Source of the DNA: Opitutaceae bacterium TAV5
GTDB lineage: Bacteria > Verrucomicrobiota > Verrucomicrobiia > Opitutales > Opitutaceae
Assembly: GCA_000242935.3 (NCBI GenBank)
Contig: CP007053.1
Location: forward strand, 5,503,001 to 5,567,000
Direction: 5' to 3'
DNA length: 64,000 nt
The notes under the pieces are model-generated. The model had not been told where the DNA came from and did no database searches. It saw nothing but the letters and a program-made list of their open reading frames with translations. Position 1 is the first letter of the stretch. Each line of letters begins with the position of its first letter. Positions 50,796 through 61,329 of the stretch are shown here, in pieces. Made by a program: the position numbers and the translations under genes.

Positions 50796-50879
50796 GCAGG
50801 GGCGCACTTCACGTGCGCCTGTTTGCAGAATGAAGCACCGATAATCATCAACGGGCGCACGTGAAGTGCGCCCCTGCGG
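50796..50879. repeat. Perfect 25-bp inverted repeat with 34-nt loop
   Basis: 50796-50820 and 50855-50879 are exact reverse complements. Each arm is itself a small hairpin (GGCGCAC-ttcac-GTGCGCC type), the layout of a paired REP/BIME unit. It lies between the convergent patB and reductase genes and could end transcription from both sides, though it lacks a T-run. Confidence 0.85.
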
Positions 50880-50905
50880 TCCGGACCTATTTGCAGACGC
50901 CGGGG

Positions 50906-51973
50906 TTACCTCGTTTCCGGCAGCGCGGGGTAGTCCGTGTAACCCTCCGTGCCTTCGGCATAGAAGGTTTCCCTGACCGGTGTGTTGAGCGGAGCGTTTT
51001 GGGCGAAACGCTGCGGCAGGTCGGGGTTGGCGATGAAGGGGACGCCAAAGGCCACGGCGTCGGCCTCGCCGGCGGCCAGCACCTGCTCCGCGGTTTCCCT
51101 GGTGAACTGTTCGTTGGCGATATACGGGCCGCCGAAGGCCTGCTTCAGTTGCGGGCCGATGCGGGGTGGGTGTCCTTCCAGCGCCTCCCGGGCGCAGATG
51201 AAGGCGATCTTTCGCCTGCCGAGTTCGCGGGCCACGTAGCTGAATGTCGCCAGCGGATCGGAGTCGCCCATCGAGTGCGAATTGCCGCGCGGCGCGAGGT
51301 GCATGCCGACACGATCGGGACCCCAGACCGAGATGGCGGCGTCGGTGGCCTCGAGCATGAGGCGGGCACGATTCTCGAGCGAACCGCCGTAGCCGTCGGT
51401 GCGGTGGTTGGTGCTGTCCTGCAAAAACTGGTCGAGCAGGTAGCCGTTGGCGCCGTGGAGCTCCACGCCGTCGAAGCCGGCGGCCTGCGCGTTGGCGGCG
51501 GCCTTGCGGTAATCCTCGACGATGCCGGGAATCTCGCGCGTCTCCAGCGCGCGCGGTGTGACGTAGGCGGTGATCGGCCGCACCAGGCTGACGTGGCCTT
51601 CGGGCGCGATCGCGCTCGGGGCGACCGGCAGCGCGCCGTTGAGGTACACCGGATGCGAAATGCGTCCCACATGCCAGAGCTGGGCGAAAATGCGCCCTCC
51701 GGCGTCATGGATCGCCCGGGTGACGAGCTTCCAGCCTTCGACCTGCTCGGGCGACCAGAGCCCGGGAGTGTCGGGGTAGCCGACGCCCTGCGGGGAGATC
51801 GACGTGGCCTCGCTGAGGATAAGGCCGGCGGAGGCGCGTTGCACATAGTACTCGGCCATGAGCGCGTTGGGCACGCGGCCGGCGCTGGCGCGGCAGCGGG
51901 TGAGCGGCGCCATGATGATGCGATTGGGCAGTTGCAGGTCGCCGATGGTGACGGGATCGAGGAGGGTGGGCAT
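50906..51973 (-). CDS. nemA: Old-yellow-enzyme-type ene-reductase
   Basis: 355-aa FMN enzyme reducing activated C=C bonds such as N-ethylmaleimide or nitrate esters with NAD(P)H. The TIM-barrel motifs are complete: LPNRIIMAPLTRCRA near residue 15, SPQGVGYPDTPGLWS near 64, IFAQLWHVGRISHP near 95, FDGVELHGANGYLLDQFLQD near 170 and TDGYGGSLENRARL near 197. Length and pattern match NemA/alkene reductase. An aldo/keto reductase lies upstream in the same direction, suggesting a joint role against reactive carbonyls, perhaps under the AraC regulator further upstream. Confidence 0.9.
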   Translation of the reverse strand: MPTLLDPVTIGDLQLPNRIIMAPLTRCRASAGRVPNALMAEYYVQRASAGLILSEATSISPQGVGYPDTPGLWSPEQVEGWKLVTRAIHDAGGRIFAQLWHVGRISHPVYLNGALPVAPSAIAPEGHVSLVRPITAYVTPRALETREIPGIVEDYRKAAANAQAAGFDGVELHGANGYLLDQFLQDSTNHRTDGYGGSLENRARLMLEATDAAISVWGPDRVGMHLAPRGNSHSMGDSDPLATFSYVARELGRRKIAFICAREALEGHPPRIGPQLKQAFGGPYIANEQFTRETAEQVLAAGEADAVAFGVPFIANPDLPQRFAQNAPLNTPVRETFYAEGTEGYTDYPALPETR

Positions 51974-51985
51974 GGTGTGATGGGT

Positions 51986-52148
51986 GATTGGAAGTTGGGA
52001 ATTGGTAGTTGGTAATTGGTCGTTGGCAGTTGGAATTTTAAAGTTCGTCTTCGGCGGCGAGACCCGATGGATCTTGTCACCGGTTTTTGGTTACAAACGA
52101 CAAACTGCTAACTGCTAACTACAAATTACTAAATACAAACTACAAACT
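51986..52148. repeat. Heptad-unit inverted-arm repeat, AGTTGGT type
   Basis: The left arm has seven 7-nt units in exact phase (AGTTGGT, AATTGGT; 51986-52034), then two decayed ones. The right arm has eight in exact phase on the other strand (ACAAACT, GCTAACT; 52093-52148). All share TT at the third and fourth positions of the unit. It fills the nemA-aldo/keto reductase spacer. Confidence 0.88.
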
Positions 52149-52164
52149 CAGTGACTCCGCCGGT

Positions 52165-53205
52165 TCAGGCGACTGCGACGGGGAACGGATTGCGCTCGGC
52201 GAACGGCACCTGATGCCAGTACGGGTAGGCGAGGGGTTTCGCGCTGGCGGCATCGAGCCGGGCGACCTGTTCGGGCGTGAGGCTCCAGCCGACGGCGCCG
52301 AGGTTTTGCCGGAGCTGCTCCTCGTTGCGCGCGCCGATGATGACGGTGGAAACGGTGGGGCGCCGGAGCAGCCAGTTGAGCGCGACTTGCGGCACGGTTT
52401 TGCCCGTCTCGGCAGCGACGGCATCAAGGGCGTCGACGACGCGGTACAGGTAGTCGTCGTCCACTTGCGGTCCGCGATCGGTCACCTCTTTGTCATGCAG
52501 GCGGGTGGTTTCGGGGAGCGGCTGGCCGCGGCGGACTTTCCCGGTGAGGCGTCCCCAGCCGAGCGGGCTCCAGACGACCGCGCCGACTCCCTGGTCGAGG
52601 CCGAGCGGCATGAGTTCCCATTCGTAATCGCGACCGATGAGCGAATAGTAAGCCTGGTGAGCGACGTAGCGGGAGAGTCCGTATTTTTCGGATACGGCCA
52701 GCGCTTTCATGAGGTGCCAGCCGGAAAAGTTGGAGGCGCCGATGTAGCGGATTTTTCCGGCGCGGACGAGGTCATCGAGCGTGCCCAGCACTTCCTCGAC
52801 GGGCGTGACGGCGTCGAAAGCATGCAACTGGTAAAGATCGATGTAATCCGTCCCGAGGCGGCGCAGGCTGCCCTCGACGGCGCGGATCAGGTAGTGACGC
52901 GACGAGCCGACGTCGTTGGGGCCGTCGCCGTTGCGGAACGTGCCCTTGGTCGAGATGAGCACGCGGTCGCGGCGGCCCCGGATTGCCTGCCCGAGGATTT
53001 CCTCGGCCTGGCCGGCGGAGTAGACGTCCGCGGAGTCGAAGAGGTTGAGGCCTGCCTCGAGCGCCACATCGACCAGGCGCGTGGCCTCGGCCACATCGCT
53101 GGCCCCCCATGCCTTGAAGAAGGCGTTGCCGCCGCCGAATGTGCCGGTGCCGAGAGCGAGCGCCGGCACCTTGAAACCTGAACGTCCCAGTTGCCTGTAT
53201 TCCAT
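52165..53205 (-). CDS. Aldo/keto reductase
   Basis: 346-aa NADPH-dependent TIM-barrel reductase of the AKR family. The catalytic tetrad is visible: Asp in NLFDSADVYSAG near residue 52 with the Tyr of SADVY near 58, Lys in VLISTKGTFRN near 87, and His in LYQLHAFD near 127. SNFSGWHL and GVGAVVWSPLGWGRLTGKV follow, with the C-terminal cofactor loop VIIGARNEEQLRQN. The natural substrate cannot be told. It is read from the same strand as nemA and lies downstream of an AraC gene. Confidence 0.9.
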   Translation of the reverse strand: MEYRQLGRSGFKVPALALGTGTFGGGNAFFKAWGASDVAEATRLVDVALEAGLNLFDSADVYSAGQAEEILGQAIRGRRDRVLISTKGTFRNGDGPNDVGSSRHYLIRAVEGSLRRLGTDYIDLYQLHAFDAVTPVEEVLGTLDDLVRAGKIRYIGASNFSGWHLMKALAVSEKYGLSRYVAHQAYYSLIGRDYEWELMPLGLDQGVGAVVWSPLGWGRLTGKVRRGQPLPETTRLHDKEVTDRGPQVDDDYLYRVVDALDAVAAETGKTVPQVALNWLLRRPTVSTVIIGARNEEQLRQNLGAVGWSLTPEQVARLDAASAKPLAYPYWHQVPFAERNPFPVAVA

Positions 53206-53219
53206 GATGATTGAAAATC

Positions 53220-53256
53220 GGTTGAGCGCGCCGCGAACGGAGCGCTGCGCTCAACC
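53220..53256. repeat. Inverted repeat at the araC-akr junction
   Basis: GGTTGAGCGC (53220-53229) pairs with GCGCTCAACC (53247-53256). It covers the stop codon of the AraC gene and may act as an attenuator between the two genes. Confidence 0.6.
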
Positions 53257-54345
53257 TGCGCGCAGACTCGCCGTTATCAACCGGCCGGGCCGGGACTCGC
53301 TGGCATTTGACCGGTAGTTTTCGCGGATATCCGCGCGAAATTCGCCCGGCGCGACTCCGGTCTCCCGCCGGAAAAAGCGCGCGAAATACGAGGGGTCGTC
53401 GAAGCCGAGCCGGTAGGCGATCTCCGAGACGCTCAACCCGGAGTGGAGCAACAGCCGCCGGGCTTCCAGCAGCACCCGGGCGCGCACGTGTTCGCCGGCG
53501 GTGCGGCCGGTCTGCTCGCGGAGCGTGTCGTTGAGGTGCCCCGCCGTGACACCCAGAGTCCGGGCGTAGTCGCCGGGTGTGGTCGTGGTGCAAAATTTTT
53601 CTTCCAGCAGCACGCGGAACCGGCGCACCAGATCTGCGGCGCGCGTCATCCGGGCGGGCATGACGGTCGTCGTGCCGTTTGTGCCGGGAGCGGTGGTTGC
53701 CGGCGTTCCGGAAACCGGGAGGACCGGATCTGCATCGGTGGCCTCGGCTGTTGTGGCGGATGAGGCGGCGGCCGCCGCGTGGAGCCGCGCCGCCCATGCG
53801 AAGGCGATCCGCAGGTAGCCGCGCATGACCGGGAGCCAGTCGGGCGAGCGGGCGGCGAATTCGCGTTCGAGTTGCCCGGTCACACAATCGAGCGAGGACG
53901 CCGCGGGGTCGTTGTCGGCGACAGCGAGCACCGGCGGCGCGCCTCCGCCGAGCACGAACGGATAACCGAGCAGCGCGCTCGGCGGTGGTTCGCGTCCGTC
54001 GAAAAACGCCTCGGTAAATCCGATCATCGTGCCGCGCAGCCCGGCCGACGCCGGCCAGGCGTGGACCTGCCCGGGGCTGACGATGACCAGCGAGCGCCCG
54101 CGCAGGGTGTGGCGGTCGAAATCGTTGAAGTGCGAACCTTCTCCCGTGATCCAGAAAAACTCGAAGTGGTTGTGCCGGTGGCATTCCGAGCGGAGCGGGC
54201 AACATTCCAGCGAGTCCTCGATCCTCCCCACATGGATCCCGTGTGCGGCCATCCCGGCCGGAAGACAGCTATCGAGTGAATGGAGAGGGACTGGACGCCT
54301 GCTCATGATACCCCTGATGTTCGACGGATCGGCCTCCGGAGGCAA
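53251..54345 (-). CDS. AraC-family transcriptional regulator
   Basis: 364 aa. The cupin sensor near residues 40-130 has HNHFEFFWITGEGSHFND and RSLVIVSPGQVHAWPAS. The linker is rich in Ala and Thr. The C-terminal AraC domain has EHVRARVLLEARRLLLHSGL, then SVSEIAYRLGFDDPSYFARF and the closing FRRETGVAPGEFRADIR. It is upstream of and codirectional with the aldo/keto reductase and ene-reductase genes, which it most likely controls. The alternative is a distant sugar operon. Its far upstream region holds copy 2 of the 155-bp element. Confidence 0.85.
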   Translation of the reverse strand: MPPEADPSNIRGIMSRRPVPLHSLDSCLPAGMAAHGIHVGRIEDSLECCPLRSECHRHNHFEFFWITGEGSHFNDFDRHTLRGRSLVIVSPGQVHAWPASAGLRGTMIGFTEAFFDGREPPPSALLGYPFVLGGGAPPVLAVADNDPAASSLDCVTGQLEREFAARSPDWLPVMRGYLRIAFAWAARLHAAAAASSATTAEATDADPVLPVSGTPATTAPGTNGTTTVMPARMTRAADLVRRFRVLLEEKFCTTTTPGDYARTLGVTAGHLNDTLREQTGRTAGEHVRARVLLEARRLLLHSGLSVSEIAYRLGFDDPSYFARFFRRETGVAPGEFRADIRENYRSNASESRPGRLITASLRAG

Positions 54346-54421
54346 CTCCGGGGGAAAAAATGCCGCGCGTCCACCGCGGCCTGTCGCTTTCTGTACTTCG
54401 GAGGCGGCGAAGGCGCAGTAG

Positions 54422-54576
54422 AGGGAACCGCTAAAGGACGCTAACGGACGCTAAACAAAGACATTGTCAGGCTGGATGAACGGACGATGTCTTCACCCGG
54501 CAGGTGAATGTCCCGGTCTCCTGATTCCATTATCAACCTGTTCTCCTTTAGCGACTTTTAGCGTCCTTTAGCGGTT
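54422..54576. repeat. 155-bp interspersed element, copy 2
   Basis: Ends made of 10-nt units CGCTAAAGGA and CGCTAACGGA (54430-54449) and their reverse TCCTTTAGCG (54562-54571). The core contains TTCACCCGGCAGGTGAAT hairpin and CCCGGTCTCCTGAT. It is the reverse-oriented partner of 48705-48859. Lies about 265 bp before valS. Confidence 0.85.
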
Positions 54577-54840
54577 TCAACTTCTGAATCGAGGCTTAAG
54601 GAAAGTTCTGAAAATTCATTTTTGAACAGAAGAAAACAAAGGAAACGAAGGTAAGAACAAAGAAGACTCTGAACAAGAAGTTATTTATTCTAAGAAAGTT
54701 AAACAGAAATGAACGGACGCCCGAGGCCGGAACCCGGGCGGTCCCCGCCTTCCTGCGTCGCGTGCTTGCCTCCGTCCGCCGCGCCCGGTTTGCTCGCCGG
54801 TTTATTTTCAAGCAACCGCACACCGAACTACACACCTGCC
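54577..54840. other. valS leader region with purine-rich 9-nt array
   Basis: 54625-54678 is built of purine-rich units near AAACGAAGG and AAACAAAGG in 9-nt steps. The rest probably contains the valS promoter. No T-box motif was recognised. Confidence 0.45.
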
Positions 54841-57813
<2,973 letters not shown>

Positions 57814-57832
57814 GCCGGAGCGGCGGCGTCCC

Positions 57833-57971
57833 GAGGCTGTCTCGGAACCTGACGCGAAAGTCTCTGTAGCCGCATAAAGGCAAAACGGAATCGAATCAAA
57901 AGGCGTTTATGTGGCTACAGACGCCTTAAATTGGCCCAAAATGACATATCGCGAGGTTCCGAGACAGCCTC
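57833..57971. mobile_element. 139-bp MITE-like element with 18-bp perfect terminal repeats
   Basis: The ends GAGGCTGTCTCGGAACCT (57833-57850) and its exact reverse complement (57954-57971) enclose a second pair of arms, CTGTAGCCgCATAAA and its near-reverse at 57906-57922. No coding capacity. Ends of the GAGGCTGTCTC type are familiar from IS elements, so it may be a non-autonomous derivative. It starts 20 bp after the valS stop and would also form a long hairpin in the mRNA. A clear target duplication was not seen. Confidence 0.75.
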
Positions 57972-58043
57972 TCCCCGCCGCCGCTCCGTCGCCCGCGCCC
58001 GCGCCATCGGCCTCTTCACCTGTCCATTCGGGAGGGGAAAAAA

Positions 58044-58085
58044 TGACCTGTGACCTTCCGACTTTTGACCTGCGATCGCCAGTCG
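58044..58085. repeat. Single-arm heptad array, TGACCTG type
   Basis: Six 7-nt units in phase: TGACCTG, TGACCTT, CCGACTT, TTGACCT and two decayed ones. No opposite arm was found nearby. Confidence 0.65.
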
Positions 58086-58306
58086 CCCGCTGCAGCCTGC
58101 GCGGCCCCTGCTTTCCGGGCACGGCATCCACCTCCGCACCGCCTATCAGGTTCAACGGAAATCCCGATTGACCGCAGGGGACTTGCAACGTTTACTGCTT
58201 GGCGTCGTTTCGCCAAATGGAACGGCAAACGACACAAACTCAACCCGCCAATCACTCAACCCATCCGCCACTGACCTGACCCAATTTTAACCAACATCCA
58301 TTTCGC

Positions 58307-58460
58307 GTAGCTTCGGCTGCTGTCTCCATCGAAACCTAGGAAATTTCGAAAGATCAAGGACATCGCTGAATGCGCCCCGTGCTGGGGCGCATTGAAAGCG
58401 TTCCTTGTAAGGCTCTCCTAGGTGCCCGATGGTGGACGCAAGTAAATGCGTCCCTTTTTT
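58307..58460 (+). ncRNA. Structured RNA with intrinsic terminator (leader or small RNA)
   Basis: GTAGC-TTCG-GCTGC (58307-58320) is a tetraloop hairpin. It is followed by a long hairpin: CCATCG (58326-58331) with CGATGG (58427-58432), ACCTAGGA (58334-58341) with TCCTAGGT (58416-58423), then an asymmetric bubble, CAAGG/CCTTG, CGCT/AGCG and a 10-bp GC stem (58369-58378 with 58384-58393). Next, GGACGCA-loop-TGCGTCC (58434-58453) and CTTTTTT is a clear terminator. The set lies 32 bp before the Ig-repeat protein. It may be a riboswitch-type attenuator or a free small RNA; I could not match it to a known class. Confidence 0.65.
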
Positions 58461-58491
58461 ATGTTTATCCAGGAAAAACCCATCAATATAT

Positions 58492-61176
58492 ATGAATATC
58501 AGCAACAAATCTATAATTCGTGTTATTCTGGCGTCTGTCGCCATGTTTGCGGCGTTCCTTGTCGCTCATTCCGAAATGCCTCTTCCCACAGGCAAGGTAT
58601 ATTTTACCGGTCTGGATTCATGGGAAGTGTTTTCCAGAGGGGACTTAGACAACATCCCCACTTCTTCCGTTAGCCGGAACGTTCCTCTTGTTATCAGCAA
58701 AATCGGATCATACTATTACGCTGAACTCGAAGGAGGTGATGACCTCGGATGGGACGCGTTTCCATTGAACGACGATAATCAAAAACCTTCCAATTTCAAC
58801 ACGCTGGTCTGGCGGTTTGATTACTCCGGTTCCGGGGAAGGTCTCTGGACAGAGGAACGTCATATAAAGGTCGCACAGGTGGACGATGGCACATGGATGT
58901 TCTATTACACCAATTTTTACAGATGGAATGGAGTCGTGGACATGGAACCGGGACGCGTTGTGTTTGGTGTGATTACGCGTTCGCCGCTCCCTTCTGCTTC
59001 AGGGCTCGCGTGGATAAAGAATACAGCTGTGCACGGAATAAGTTTCTCCGGGAATCTCGGATATCCATCTATTGACGAGACATACCATTGGAAGCGGGCA
59101 GATAATATCACTAAGATCGGAGACTACTATTACTCATCAATAGACGGATCAAAACGCTATATTGCTTCGGGAAATTTCTTGAAATATGCAGATGCCGACA
59201 CCGGAGCCGATTTCAAAAACAGGTTTTATGTGCAACTTTCAGGCAACCGTCTCGCTAGTTTCTTTCTGAACAAGGAAGGCCTCTGGATAACGGGCGGCGT
59301 TCAGGTTGAGTCATCCGAATCATCCAACGACAACACATCGTCACCTACCATCACCACCCAGCCGCAGGCCCGGAATGTGTGGCAGGGCGAAAACGCAACG
59401 TTCTCCGCGACGGCTACCGGACAGGGCGTGTTAAGCTACCAGTGGGCTTTCAACGGCAAGGCGATCAAGGGTGCGACGGGCAGCAGCTACACCATCGCCA
59501 AAACCACCGCGAAAAATGCGGGTAACTACACCGTGACGATCACTAACGCCAACGGTTCGGTTACGAGCGCCGCCGCCACGCTTACGGTCAACGTGCCACA
59601 AAAGCCCAAAATCACACAAAAACCCGTTGCGAAGGTCGAAACCGGTCTCGGCAAATCCGTGACGTTCACTGTTGCCGCCAGCGGCAACCCGCCGCCGACC
59701 TTCCAATGGATGAAGGACGGCCAGCCCATCCCCGGCGCGACCAGCGCGACGCTCACGATCGCTAATGTCACGGAGGGCAACCTTGGCAAATACACCTGCG
59801 TGATCACCAGCGGCCCGAACAAGGTGACGAGCAGCGCGACGACGCTCAGCGCCATCCTGCCGCCGCAAATCGAGACCCCTCCCCCCCCTGCCGGTGACAT
59901 CACTTATGCGCTCGCCGCCAAGGGCGCGAAGCTCTCCGTCAAGGTCGCCAAAAACAAGGCGAAGCCCACCTATCTGTGGCTGCTCGACGGCGAACCCGCG
60001 CCCGGCGCGAACAACAAGGCGACCTACACCGCGAAGGCCGACGGTGTTTACAGCGTGCGCGTGACCAATGCCGCCGGGACGGTCGAGAAAAAGATCGCCG
60101 ACATCAGACTCATCACGCCGCCGAAAGTCGCCAGTATCACGGCCAGCAAGACAAGCATCGTGGCGGGCGAGCCGGTGACGTTCACCGCGACCCTGCAAGG
60201 CGGCACGGGAACGCCGCCGCTCACATGGAAATGGATGCTCGGCAAAACCGTCCTCGCCACGCACACGACTACCGCGGCCACCGACACGTTTACCGCCGCC
60301 GCCATCACCGCCGCCGGGAAATACTCGGTGGAGGTGACCAACGGCGCGGGCAAGGTTGTCGGCAAGGCAAAGAGCAAGGCCGTCGCCATCAAGGTCGTCA
60401 TCCCCGCCGCAATCACCTCGCAACCCGTCGGGGTAACGCTGGTCGAGGGCAAGGCCGTCAAGCTCACGGTCAAGGCGACCGGCACGGCGAAGCTCACGTA
60501 TCAGTGGTACCAGATTGGCAGTGACGGCAAAACCGTCGCGCTCGCCGGAGCGACGAAGGCCACGCTTTCGCTCAAGGCGGCGAAGGGGACCAGCGTCGCC
60601 TCGCTGGCCGGCAAATATTGGGTAGTCGTGGACAACCCGGCCAACCGCCCCGTGAAGTCCAATATCGTGACGCTTGCTGCGTCCGCCGCGCCTGCCGCTG
60701 CCGGAATCAACACCCTGTCCGCCAATTCCCTCATTGCGGCGACACTGGCCAAACCCGAACTGGCCCCGGCCACGCTGCCGGTGGGCGCATCCCTTTCCTT
60801 CGAGGGGATCATGCTGACTCCAGGCGGTTCTGATACAAGCAGCCTGGGGAGCGACGACGCCGATACGGATGACGACGGCATAAGGGAGGTTTCGGCAACA
60901 TGGGTTGCGGACGGCACCGATACAGACCGAACTTGCACTTGGACGCGAACCGGTCCCGACACGGCAACGCTGGCCTACACGCTGATCAACGACACGCTCG
61001 CAATTGGCGGCGACATCGCCACGAGCGAGGAGCACGGCTTTGTCGTGCTCGCCTTCACCTCGCAAACAGGCGGCACCTGGACGGTGACCGGTGACTTCGA
61101 GGATGAGCTTGCGGACGGCATGCCGGACGCGGGCGAGTTCACCGGCTCCGGCGTCTTCACCTACCGCGAACCGTAA
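58492..61176 (+). CDS. Exported protein with Ig-like repeats
   Basis: 894 aa from the ATG at 58492, giving a signal peptide (IIRVILASVAMFAAFLVAHS). Residues about 25-280 are a unique domain rich in Tyr/Trp. From about 285 to 745 come four to five Ig-like domains with the typical W...Y-x-C/V pattern (SYQWAFNGKAIKGATGSSYT, TFQWMKDGQPIPGATSATLT, YLWLLDGEPAPGANNKATYT). The last 150 residues form another beta domain with an acidic DDADTDDDGIRE stretch that could bind calcium. Likely a cell-surface adhesin or carbohydrate-binding protein. Base composition changes near 59340: AT-richer before, GC-rich after. Confidence 0.85.
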   Translation: MNISNKSIIRVILASVAMFAAFLVAHSEMPLPTGKVYFTGLDSWEVFSRGDLDNIPTSSVSRNVPLVISKIGSYYYAELEGGDDLGWDAFPLNDDNQKPSNFNTLVWRFDYSGSGEGLWTEERHIKVAQVDDGTWMFYYTNFYRWNGVVDMEPGRVVFGVITRSPLPSASGLAWIKNTAVHGISFSGNLGYPSIDETYHWKRADNITKIGDYYYSSIDGSKRYIASGNFLKYADADTGADFKNRFYVQLSGNRLASFFLNKEGLWITGGVQVESSESSNDNTSSPTITTQPQARNVWQGENATFSATATGQGVLSYQWAFNGKAIKGATGSSYTIAKTTAKNAGNYTVTITNANGSVTSAAATLTVNVPQKPKITQKPVAKVETGLGKSVTFTVAASGNPPPTFQWMKDGQPIPGATSATLTIANVTEGNLGKYTCVITSGPNKVTSSATTLSAILPPQIETPPPPAGDITYALAAKGAKLSVKVAKNKAKPTYLWLLDGEPAPGANNKATYTAKADGVYSVRVTNAAGTVEKKIADIRLITPPKVASITASKTSIVAGEPVTFTATLQGGTGTPPLTWKWMLGKTVLATHTTTAATDTFTAAAITAAGKYSVEVTNGAGKVVGKAKSKAVAIKVVIPAAITSQPVGVTLVEGKAVKLTVKATGTAKLTYQWYQIGSDGKTVALAGATKATLSLKAAKGTSVASLAGKYWVVVDNPANRPVKSNIVTLAASAAPAAAGINTLSANSLIAATLAKPELAPATLPVGASLSFEGIMLTPGGSDTSSLGSDDADTDDDGIREVSATWVADGTDTDRTCTWTRTGPDTATLAYTLINDTLAIGGDIATSEEHGFVVLAFTSQTGGTWTVTGDFEDELADGMPDAGEFTGSGVFTYREP

Positions 61177-61329
61177 TCATCTGCCTTTATTCGCTGATGT
61201 TACGCATCTGCGTATAGGCTTCATCAGAAATCGTTATCTTTCCGCTGGCGGCGGCGGAAGCTCGCTGCATGGTAGCAGGCGGTCTCTCACGACCACGACT
61301 TTCCGCCACGCTTGCACTTTTCACGACTC

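Noticed and set aside
51986-52148. CRISPR-like array
   Set aside because: Units are 7 nt, degenerate and adjacent without spacers, with opposed arms; no cas genes in the window.
58326-58432. 6S RNA or SRP RNA
   Set aside because: The long hairpin is shorter than 6S RNA, and the conserved SRP GGAAG loop is absent; left as an unclassified structured RNA.
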